DNA of 6,268 nucleotides from an uncultured Planctomycetaceae bacterium (GTDB lineage Bacteria > Planctomycetota > Planctomycetia > Pirellulales > JACPPG01), in the NCBI GenBank assembly GCA_945957305.1, contig CAMFLN010000214.1, forward strand, positions 1-6,268, given 5' to 3'. Of the stretch, positions 1 through 4,871 are shown piece after piece. The notes below the pieces were generated by a model. That model made no database searches and was not told where the DNA came from. It saw nothing but the letters and a program-made list of their open reading frames with translations. Both the position numbers and the translations under genes were made by a program. The number at the start of each line of letters is the position of its first letter. Within the stretch, counting starts at the first letter, position 1.

Positions 1-218
1 GGATCGACCCCCATCATCTCCTTCAGCAGGGTGATTTCTTTCTGCATGTCGGTGATGCGCACATTGTCGTCACGGGACGTGTCTTTCAGTTTCGTGGCTT
101 CGGCCCACGCCTCCTGATAGCTGCGGACATACATGAATGTCACCACCGCCAACACGATGGTAAGCATCACGAAGACGATCAGGGCGATCTGCAGCCCTTG
201 GTTCTCGGCACGCGCCAT
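1..218 (-). CDS. Membrane-anchored coiled-coil protein, N-terminal part (runs off left edge)
   Basis: I translated this frame by hand. It starts at ATG 218-216 and stays open to the window edge, giving 72 complete codons. The first eight residues (MARAENQG) are followed by a strongly hydrophobic stretch at about residues 9-30, rich in I, V, L, F and M. From about residue 31 the chain is charged and looks helical (SYQEAWAEATKLKD, then MQKEITLLKEMMG), consistent with a coiled coil. The inferred topology is a single-pass inner-membrane anchor with the helical part outside the cytoplasm. GGAGGA (complement of 227-232) lies 8 nt before the ATG, an excellent ribosome binding site that fixes the start. 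I do not know its function. Short N-terminal anchors of this style recur in planctomycete hypothetical proteins, as far as I recall. The C-terminal part is outside the window. Confidence 0.8.
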   Translation of the reverse strand, partial: MARAENQGLQIALIVFVMLTIVLAVVTFMYVRSYQEAWAEATKLKDTSRDDNVRITDMQKEITLLKEMMGVD

Positions 219-226
219 GCGAAATG

Positions 227-232
227 TCCTCC
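227..232 (-). promoter_or_regulatory. Ribosome binding site of the membrane-anchored protein
   Basis: TCCTCC on the plus strand reads GGAGGA on the minus strand, 8 nt upstream of the ATG at 218. It is the main evidence that the partial gene at the left edge is real and starts here. Confidence 0.75.
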
Positions 233-661
233 ACGACGGATTGCTCCGTCGCCTGTCATGCAGCAGTCAGTGATTCAGCGTGTAGTTCGATGTCCGGGAT
301 GGGGGCGTTCAACGAGCAACGCACCAATAGTGCGTCGATCACGCGTCTGTCGCGGCATCGTAAATCGGCAAACAAGCAGTTCCGTAACGCCTCTCAGGCC
401 CCCCGCAGACCGAACCGCTGGCGCACGGCCACCGGTTGAAGTTTCGCGGTCGGGAAAGGAGCATCCGCAGAGGGGGCAAGGTCGCCAGTAACTTGAGGTT
501 ACAAGGCCATTTTCGAGTGTAAGCAGCCCCGGCGTGAGTGTCAAAAAAACGCCGCCGAGTTCGCCTTCCCCCCTTTGGCTGGGACAGGCCGCACGGCTCA
601 TGTATTCCGCACGACATCCCGCGGGCCCTACAACTGCCCTCTGACGGCTGCCCTCGGCCCG
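233..661. other. Spacer between the PDZ gene and the membrane-anchor gene
   Basis: About 430 bases without a gene I can defend. Several reading frames are open on both strands, as expected in GC-rich DNA, but their products are rich in R, P, S and C, have no good ribosome binding site and match no family I know. The spacer holds a likely minus-strand promoter at 516-544, a small inverted repeat at 488-502 (GTAAC, five-base loop, GTTAC) in the predicted leader, and a larger inverted repeat at 621-662 that touches the stop codon of the PDZ gene. The rest shows nothing I recognise. Confidence 0.6.
516..544 (-). promoter_or_regulatory. Sigma70-type promoter candidate for the membrane-anchor gene
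   Basis: On the minus strand a perfect TTGACA (complement of 539-544) is separated by 17 bases from TACACT (complement of 516-521), which matches four of six -10 positions. A run of T leads directly into the -35 box, resembling an AT-rich UP element. Transcription would start near 509 and run leftward, giving a leader of roughly 290 nt before the ATG at 218. The -35 match and ideal spacing are seen directly; activity is inferred. Confidence 0.5.
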
Positions 662-662
662 C
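621..662 (-). terminator. Inverted repeat at the end of the PDZ gene, possible terminator
   Basis: GCGGGCC (621-627) and GGCCCGC (656-662) form a perfect 7-bp stem around a 28-base loop. The right arm overlaps the last base of the TAG stop. The loop holds most of a direct repeat CTGCCCTC (634-641 and 648-655). No T run follows directly on the minus strand; the nearest, complementary to 543-549, is about 70 nt further and leads into a promoter. It may stabilise or end the PDZ transcript, but it is not a classic intrinsic terminator. Confidence 0.3.
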
Positions 663-1612
663 TATTTGACGTCGTCCCGGAATTTCTCCAAGGCCGCCTG
701 CAGGGCCGCCAGCTTCTGTTCCAGGTCCGAAACCCGTTCTTCGAGTTCGGTAATGCGGGCATGGGCCCCCGCCACACGGTCGCCCGGGGGGGCCGGTTTG
801 GCAGCGTCGGGCAGGACAGGCTCGCGGGCTGTCGGTGCGGCCGCCGCGGATTCCGGTCGGACTTGCCGCTCGACGGACTCCCCCTTTTCGACCAAGGCAA
901 ACGAGATCGGGCGTCCCACGCGTGCCCGGCTCAGCATCCGCGCCGCATCGTCCGGCGACGCCACGGGCTGACCGTCGATCGAGACGATCACCGCATCGAC
1001 CATGATGCCCGCCTTGGCTGCTGCCGAATTCGCGGTCACGCGGGTGACCTGCACGCCGCCGGCCGAAGCTATTCCGCGCGCTTGACGGGCGTTGTTGCTC
1101 AGCGCCTCGACACGCAAGCCCAGGGGGGCCACGTCGGGTTGAGCGTTGGCGGCGGCCTGCGAACCAAGTCGAAGCTGGGGGGGCGCGACCGACGGTCGGC
1201 GACCGAGAGTGACGTCGATTCTCTGGCGCACTTGGCCGCGCACAATGTCAAAGGTCACGCGTTCCCCCGCCGGAATGGAGGACAGGGCTTTGGCGAATTC
1301 GTCCAGGGATCGCACAGTGGTCTGTTGCACCGAGGTGATCAAGTCCCCCACACGTAATCCGGCACGCGCTGCGGGACCGTCGGCTTTCACTTCCACCACG
1401 CGCAGGCCGTCGCCGGGGCCCTGGTCGTCGGCTTTGAGCCCCAGATATCCGGGCACGAATTCTGCGGATTGCGTGCGATCGACAAGCTCGGGACCCGCGG
1501 CGGGTAACTCCTGTTCTGGAGGCGGGAGTTGGGCTGGCAGGTCTTGTGCTTTCGCTGGGGCAGCACACCAGCAGATCCAGCCAACGGCCAAAAGTTCTCG
1601 CCACCATTTCAT
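662..1612 (-). CDS. Exported double-PDZ protein with C-terminal coiled coil
   Basis: 316 residues. The start is ATG 1612-1610, because AGAGGA (complement of 1621-1626) sits 8 nt upstream and a Sec signal peptide follows at once: MKWWRE, a hydrophobic core, then an Ala-Lys-Ala site with likely cleavage near residue 22. The same frame is open a further 83 codons upstream, but that stretch has no signal sequence and crosses the promoter region. PDZ domain 1 spans about residues 54-137, with a GYLGL carboxylate-binding loop at 55-59 and the typical GPAARAGLRVGDLI segment. PDZ domain 2 spans about 162-252, with PLGLRV at the loop and AAKAGIMVDAVIVSIDG. A Pro/Ala-rich linker follows. Residues 287-315 form a regular coiled coil with hydrophobic a/d positions I287, L290, V294, L297, L301, L304, L308, F311 and V315. 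There is no trypsin-like or S41 protease domain. It is probably an envelope scaffold or adaptor that binds C-terminal peptides and forms oligomers through the coiled coil. Its partner is unknown. Confidence 0.88.
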   Translation of the reverse strand: MKWWRELLAVGWICWCAAPAKAQDLPAQLPPPEQELPAAGPELVDRTQSAEFVPGYLGLKADDQGPGDGLRVVEVKADGPAARAGLRVGDLITSVQQTTVRSLDEFAKALSSIPAGERVTFDIVRGQVRQRIDVTLGRRPSVAPPQLRLGSQAAANAQPDVAPLGLRVEALSNNARQARGIASAGGVQVTRVTANSAAAKAGIMVDAVIVSIDGQPVASPDDAARMLSRARVGRPISFALVEKGESVERQVRPESAAAAPTAREPVLPDAAKPAPPGDRVAGAHARITELEERVSDLEQKLAALQAALEKFRDDVK

Positions 1613-1670
1613 GGCAGGCTTCCTCTCAATGTCGGAGTGGCAGCGCGTGACGACCACCGTATGCATTCTT

Positions 1671-1719
1671 TCATTATAGGCGCAGCATGCGCGCCGCGTA
1701 CGTTGCAGGCGTATAATGA
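1671..1719. promoter_or_regulatory. Divergent promoter region with mirrored TATAAT boxes
   Basis: The 135-base gap between the PDZ gene and the acetyltransferase gene holds TCATTATA (1671-1678) and its exact reverse complement TATAATGA (1712-1719). Each arm contains a perfect -10 hexamer pointing outward: TATAAT on the minus strand at 1678-1673 for the PDZ gene and on the plus strand at 1712-1717 for the acetyltransferase gene. The predicted leaders are about 54 and 23 nt. Neither has a recognisable TTGACA or an extended -10 TG; the 33 bases between the boxes are GC-rich (GCATGCGCGC and CGTACG occur). The two promoters would share one upstream region, so polymerase binding could be mutually exclusive or need an activator. 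Confidence 0.55.
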
Positions 1720-1747
1720 GGCAGGTCATTTCCGGAGTCCACGAATC

Positions 1748-2719
1748 ATGCACTGCGTGACTGACGGCGGGCTGGACATCCTCTCCGCGCCCCCTGACCA
1801 GCGACAAGCGGCCCTGGAACTGGTCCTGCAAGAGGTTCCCGCCGAGCGCCGCGTGGGTCATATCAACGCGTTACTCGCTGCAGGACGCACCGGGCAAGTC
1901 GATTTCGAGGGACTGCTCATGGCGCGGCACGACGGCGAGATCGTCGGGGCCATTTGGGCCTATGCCCAGCCGGGGCATGTGGCCACAGTCTGGCCTCCTG
2001 TGGCGCGTGGGTCGCAGGCCGAGGCCGTCGTAGATGCCCTGCTGGGACACACCATAAAATCGCTGGCGCGTGGCGGCGCACGAGTGGTCCAGGCGTTGCT
2101 GCCGGCCGACGCGGGCGCCGCCGGGGCAAGTCTGCGACGACATAATTTTGTGCATATGGCCGACTTGCTCTACATGGTGAGTCTGTCGGGGCAGTTTCCG
2201 GCAGCGCCCCCGGAATCCTCGTTGCGATTTATTGCAGCAGCGGCGACAGACGTCGCGCGATTGCCGAAGCTCGTCGAGCGGACGTACGAGCGGACGCTCG
2301 ACTGCCCTCAACTCAACGGCGTGCGCGACATTGCCGACGTGCTGGCCGGTTACCGCGCCTGTGGTCGCCATGATCCGGCGCGCTGGTTCATCGCGCAACA
2401 CGACGAACAAGACGTCGGCTGCATTCTGCTGACGGATCATCCGGATGATGACCAGTGGGAAATCGTTTACGCCGGGCTGGTGCCCGCAGCGCGCGGACGC
2501 CGCTACGGACTGGCGATGACGCGTCACGCGCAATGGCTGGCGCGAGCGGCAGGACGCGCACGCATGGCGCTGGCGGTCGATGCGGCCAATGTGCCGGCTG
2601 TCAAGATGTACGAAGCTGCAGGTTTTGTCGCGTGGGATCGGCGCCAGGCATGGTTGCAGATTTTTCCGCGCGGGGGGGTCGTGACAGGCGCCATTTCCCG
2701 CGATGTTCGCGAGCCCTAG
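1748..2719 (+). CDS. Two-domain GNAT-family acetyltransferase
   Basis: 323 residues. The start is ATG 1748 because GGAG lies at 1734-1737, 10 nt upstream, and a TATAAT box lies at 1712-1717; the frame is open further upstream but that part shows no protein-like character. The C-terminal domain, about residues 159-303, has a clear GNAT fold signature: a beta-4 strand (VYAGLVP) leading into the acetyl-CoA pyrophosphate loop ARGRRYG (248-254), then DAANVPAVKMYEAAGF (278-293), the usual N-x-x-A-x-x-x-Y-x-x-x-G-F motif B. The N-terminal domain, about 9-148, has similar dimensions but a degraded loop (ARGSQAEA, 86-93) and lacks motif B, so it is probably a non-catalytic GNAT repeat. Tandem GNAT layouts occur in mycothiol synthase MshD, but nothing else points to mycothiol. 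The enzyme would transfer an acyl group from acyl-CoA to an amine in the cytoplasm; its substrate is unknown. Confidence 0.87.
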   Translation: MHCVTDGGLDILSAPPDQRQAALELVLQEVPAERRVGHINALLAAGRTGQVDFEGLLMARHDGEIVGAIWAYAQPGHVATVWPPVARGSQAEAVVDALLGHTIKSLARGGARVVQALLPADAGAAGASLRRHNFVHMADLLYMVSLSGQFPAAPPESSLRFIAAAATDVARLPKLVERTYERTLDCPQLNGVRDIADVLAGYRACGRHDPARWFIAQHDEQDVGCILLTDHPDDDQWEIVYAGLVPAARGRRYGLAMTRHAQWLARAAGRARMALAVDAANVPAVKMYEAAGFVAWDRRQAWLQIFPRGGVVTGAISRDVREP

Positions 2720-2728
2720 CACAGAGAA

Positions 2729-2758
2729 CTCGACGTCAAAATGTCAATGAGGTTTTTT
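2729..2758 (+). terminator. Weak intrinsic terminator candidate after the acetyltransferase gene
   Basis: Ten bases after the stop codon, CTC plus GACGT (2729-2736) can pair with ATGTC (2741-2745) and, across a three-base bulge, GAG (2749-2751). The loop is CAAA and one pair is G-T. A run of six T (2753-2758) follows after a single G. The order is right for an intrinsic terminator, but the stem is weak and interrupted, and the T run also belongs to the repeat array described for this spacer. Confidence 0.35.
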
Positions 2759-2804
2759 CGCCGCGCGGACGCGCGTGTCGCTTCTGCCGTTCTCGCACGC
2801 ACTT

Positions 2805-2829
2805 GCGACAGAGAAAAAAATCTCGTCGC
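2805..2829. other. Hairpin with A-rich loop
   Basis: GCGAC (2805-2809) pairs with GTCGC (2825-2829) and GAGA (2811-2814) pairs with TCTC (2821-2824), with one bulged A and a loop of six A. That makes nine base pairs in the T/A-tract region upstream of dnaA. It could be an RNA hairpin, a protein site with dyad symmetry, or chance in repetitive DNA. Confidence 0.4.
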
Positions 2830-2853
2830 GGCGCGCTCGCTGCGATTCGACAT

Positions 2854-2885
2854 TTTTTCCACGCCGCATCGTCGCGCGGCAAAAA
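2854..2885. other. Second hairpin, stem flanked by T and A tracts
   Basis: GCCGC (2863-2867) pairs with GCGGC (2876-2880) around an eight-base loop. Outside this stem TTTTT (2854-2858) can pair with AAAAA (2881-2885) if CCAC (2859-2862) bulges out. The bulge is the part that resembles a DnaA-box core. A further TTTTT follows at 2886-2890, so the element also resembles a rightward intrinsic terminator separated from its T run by five A. Confidence 0.35.
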
Positions 2886-2979
2886 TTTTTCGCACGCGAT
2901 TCTCATGCGGCACAACGCGTAATTTCCCGGCTGAAGAGCGTGTCGCGGAGCAGGCGTTCGCATGGGTGGCAAAAACTCT

Positions 2980-3007
2980 TTGACAGCAGTGCCAGCGTCA
3001 ATACAAT
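2980..3007 (+). promoter_or_regulatory. Strong sigma70-type promoter for dnaA
   Basis: Perfect TTGACA (2980-2985) and TACAAT (3002-3007, five of six) are separated by 16 bases, the best promoter match in the window. Transcription would begin near 3014, giving a leader of about 270 nt before the dnaA start. TGCCAGCG (2990-2997) lies in the spacer and its exact reverse complement CGCTGGCA at 3044-3051, 54 bases away centre to centre, so a dimeric repressor could bridge the start site. TTCTCGACG is repeated at 3012-3020 and 3057-3065. Confidence 0.65.
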
Positions 3008-3286
3008 CGCGTTCTCGACGGGTGACAAGTTCGATGATCAGGGCGCTGGCAGTTATTTCTCGACGAGCGGAATTTTCCTTTGCAACCGCACAGTTTGGCG
3101 GGTCGGGGAAGAGTTCTTGCGGCAATCGAGCGGCTCCTCTCCGATTGGCGGGGGACTGTGTTGATCGCTGCAAAGTTCGCTGCGAAATAACCTTCTACGG
3201 CGTTCCAGGATTTCGTGGATACCGAATCGGCGTCACGATGGCGCGATTCGCCAGGGATTGGTTAGCGCGCACGGGGAAAACAGGAC

Positions 3287-4732
3287 GTGACCAAGGACGA
3301 TACGGAGATCGTATCCGCCCTGCAATCGGCATTGGCGGATAAGGTCGGCAAAGATCGATACGAGATGTGGTTCGGCGCGAATGCCCGAATTGCGCTCGAG
3401 GCGGATACCGTCAAGGTGTCGGTCCCTAACCGGTTCTACCAGGACTGGCTGCGCACGAACTTCCGCCGCCAGATCGAAGAGAGCTGCGTGCAGGCGCTGG
3501 GGCGTTCACTGCCGATCTCGTTTCACATCGCCGAGCCGCCGGGGCGCAGTTGCCAGAAGACCCTCGGCCAGCCCTCCACAGTGGCGGCAGGCTCCGGCGG
3601 AGTGCAGTTGACGCTGCACGGCGCGGAGGAGGAAGAGGCCACCTCGCAAAACGTCGCACCAGCAGAATCGGCACATGCGTGCCCACCTCTGCCACGGCGT
3701 CGTTTTGCCAATTTCGAATCCTTCGTCACCGGCGCCGGCAATCGCCTGGCCGCCGCGAGCGCCGCTGATGTCGTCGAAAACCTCGGCCGCACATCGCCGC
3801 TGGTGATTCACGGACCGACAAGCGTCGGCAAGACTCATCTGCTGGAAGCGATCTGGAGCGGCGCCAAGCGGCGCTACCCACGATTGCATGCGGTGTATCT
3901 GACGGCTGAGCAGTTCACCAGCTACTTTCTCGAAGCGCTGCATGCCAGTGGAGTGCCCAACTTCCGCAACAAGTATCGCGGCGTTGATCTGCTGTTAATC
4001 GACGACTTGCAATTCTTTGCCGGCAAGCGCGCCACGTTGGGCGAACTGCTGCATACGATCGACAATTTCACGCGTGACGGTCGACAACTGGTGTTCGCCG
4101 CGGATCGCCCGCCGGCGGCGCTGGCCGGACTAGGGCCGGAGCTAACGGGCCGGCTGTCGGCCGGCTTGATCTGCCGCATCGATCCGCAAGATTACGAAAC
4201 CCGCCGCGGCATTGTCGCCGCGCAGGCCGTGCGAATGGGGTTCGATCTTCCCGCCGACGTCGCGGATTTTATCGCCCAGAGTTTTCGCGACCATGCGCGA
4301 GAATTGATCGGCGCTCTGGTCAAGTTGCAGGCGACTGCGCGGGCCTGGGGCAGGTCGATCAACCTGGCACTTGCCGAAGAAGCTCTCGGCGAGACGATTG
4401 CCCACTGCCGTGCCGCCGTGCAACTGGTGGATGTGCAACAGGCGGTGTGCGAAGTCTTTGGTATCGAGCCGGCATCGCTCCGCTCGGGCCGGCGGACGAG
4501 CGCCGTGGCGCACCCGCGGATGCTGGCCATGTGGCTGGCGCGCAAGCATACCCGCGCTGCACTAGCCGAAATCGGCGAGTTCTTCGGTAACCGCACCCAT
4601 ACGACGGTCATCTCGGCGAACAAGAAGGTCGGCGAGTGGATGAACGATCCGCAAAGCGTCAAGCTGGCTGACCATACGCTGACGCTGGCCGAAGCCGTGC
4701 GCAAGGTCGAAGAGCGGCTGCGCGCGAGCTGA
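3287..4732 (+). CDS. dnaA: Chromosomal replication initiator DnaA
   Basis: 481 residues, full length for the family. DnaA is an AAA+ ATPase that binds DnaA boxes at the origin, melts the DNA and recruits the helicase. Domain I covers about 1-82, with the family's helical start and a W-F pair near 28. A variable linker with an EEEE run covers 83-138. Domain III covers about 139-375: Walker A GPTSVGKT (176-183), Walker B LLLIDDLQF (235-243), sensor 1 region AADRPP (271-276), arginine finger R289 in TGRLSAGL, and sensor 2 R338 in AREL. Domain IV binds DNA: a basic segment GRRTSAVAHPR (401-411) and the signature IGEFFGNRTHTTV (429-441). The start is GTG 3287, which places domain I correctly; GGGGA (3273-3277) is a modest ribosome site 9 nt upstream. 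Oddities are GPTSVGKT in place of the common GGVGLGKT, and T437 where Asp is usual before HTT. It stands alone, not next to dnaN. Confidence 0.95.
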   Translation: MTKDDTEIVSALQSALADKVGKDRYEMWFGANARIALEADTVKVSVPNRFYQDWLRTNFRRQIEESCVQALGRSLPISFHIAEPPGRSCQKTLGQPSTVAAGSGGVQLTLHGAEEEEATSQNVAPAESAHACPPLPRRRFANFESFVTGAGNRLAAASAADVVENLGRTSPLVIHGPTSVGKTHLLEAIWSGAKRRYPRLHAVYLTAEQFTSYFLEALHASGVPNFRNKYRGVDLLLIDDLQFFAGKRATLGELLHTIDNFTRDGRQLVFAADRPPAALAGLGPELTGRLSAGLICRIDPQDYETRRGIVAAQAVRMGFDLPADVADFIAQSFRDHARELIGALVKLQATARAWGRSINLALAEEALGETIAHCRAAVQLVDVQQAVCEVFGIEPASLRSGRRTSAVAHPRMLAMWLARKHTRAALAEIGEFFGNRTHTTVISANKKVGEWMNDPQSVKLADHTLTLAEAVRKVEERLRAS

Positions 4733-4734
4733 GG

Positions 4735-4768
4735 TCACAGTTCGTTACGTCGCAGTTCCGAACAGTGA
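4735..4768 (+). terminator. Hairpin after the dnaA stop codon, possible terminator
   Basis: TCACAGTTCG (4735-4744) and CGAACAGTGA (4759-4768) form nine base pairs with one A-A mismatch around a 14-base loop, beginning two bases after the dnaA stop. The downstream bases are only modestly T-rich (TTCTT at 4772-4776), so it may be a weak terminator or a 3' stabiliser. It lies between convergent genes, where a terminator is expected. I found no equally clear structure for the opposite gene in the same spacer. Confidence 0.4.
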
Positions 4769-4871
4769 GCTTCTTAATATCGCGCTCAACATCGAAGTTC
4801 AACGACGCGCGGAGCGAGTCACCGTGCGGCGAGGCTCGGATCGTCTCCGAAATGGTGCTGGACGACCGGTT

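Larger units (their letters stand above)
2755..2897 (+). repeat. Degenerate TTYTC(G)CACGC repeat array, about 33-base spacing
   Basis: Related motifs on the plus strand are TTTTCGCCGCG (2755-2765), TTCTCGCACGC (2790-2800), TTTTCCACGC (2855-2864) and TTTTCGCACGC (2887-2897). A weaker member, ATCTCGTCGCG (2820-2830), fills the gap. Start-to-start distances are 35, 30, 35 and 32 bases, close to three helical turns. The copy at 2855 contains TTTTCCACG, which differs from the DnaA-box consensus TTWTNCACA only at the last base. The repeats and spacing are seen directly; protein binding is inferred. TTWTNCACA is a consensus from other bacteria and planctomycete boxes may differ. Confidence 0.4.
2720..3286. 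other. Long structured spacer upstream of dnaA
   Basis: About 570 bases with no gene I can support. The left half (2750-2930) alternates T or A tracts (2753-2758, 2814-2820, 2853-2858, 2881-2890) with CG-rich words and holds hairpins and a recurring TTYTC(G)CACGC motif. The right half (2980-3286) begins with a near-consensus sigma70 promoter and then forms a leader of about 270 nt before dnaA. Short words recur: GCGATTC at 2842, 2896 and 3243; TCGCTGC at 2837, 3165 and 3177; TTCTCGACG at 3012 and 3057. The open frames here have arginine- and alanine-rich products without ribosome binding sites and look like chance. The stretch is most likely regulatory for dnaA; an origin role is possible but unproven. 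Confidence 0.6.

Noticed and set aside
543..549. Run of seven A, i.e. T on the minus strand, as terminator of the PDZ gene
   Set aside because: The bases just upstream on the minus strand form no convincing stem, and the run leads directly into a TTGACA box, so an UP-element role fits better.
275..601. Minus-strand frame with a CPLCGC segment resembling a zinc knuckle
   Set aside because: There is only one C-x-x-C, the surrounding chain is R/G/P-rich, and there is no ribosome binding site. It lies largely in the predicted leader of the next gene.
575..1357. 260-residue plus-strand frame opposite the PDZ gene
   Set aside because: It is antisense to a gene with clear domains, and its product is rich in G, R and H without motifs. 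This is typical of the opposite strand of GC-rich coding DNA.
1703..1708. TTGCAG as -35 box of the acetyltransferase promoter
   Set aside because: It lies only three bases before the TATAAT at 1712, far too close to serve as its -35.
1529..1747. Upstream extension of the acetyltransferase frame by 73 codons
   Set aside because: It overlaps the signal-peptide region of the divergent PDZ gene and the promoter region, and adds no conserved GNAT sequence. ATG 1748 has its own ribosome site.
1613..1861. Upstream extension of the PDZ gene frame by 83 codons
   Set aside because: The extension lacks a signal sequence, crosses both TATAAT boxes and overlaps the acetyltransferase gene, while the internal ATG at 1612 has a good ribosome site and starts a clear signal peptide.
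2741..2983. 80-residue plus-strand frame in the spacer before dnaA
   Set aside because: It is arginine- and alanine-rich, contains the repeat and hairpin region, has no proper ribosome site, and competes with equally long frames on the opposite strand. It looks like chance.
2736..3173. 145-residue minus-strand frame covering the dnaA promoter
   Set aside because: It crosses the best promoter in the window, has no recognisable domain, and its composition mirrors the CG-rich repeats.
2720..3286. Firm call of a replication origin
   Set aside because: Only one near-consensus DnaA box and one weak one (GTATCCACG, complement of 3214-3222) are visible, and no clear long AT-rich unwinding element. 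The neighbouring genes are not the usual origin set. I kept it as a hypothesis only.
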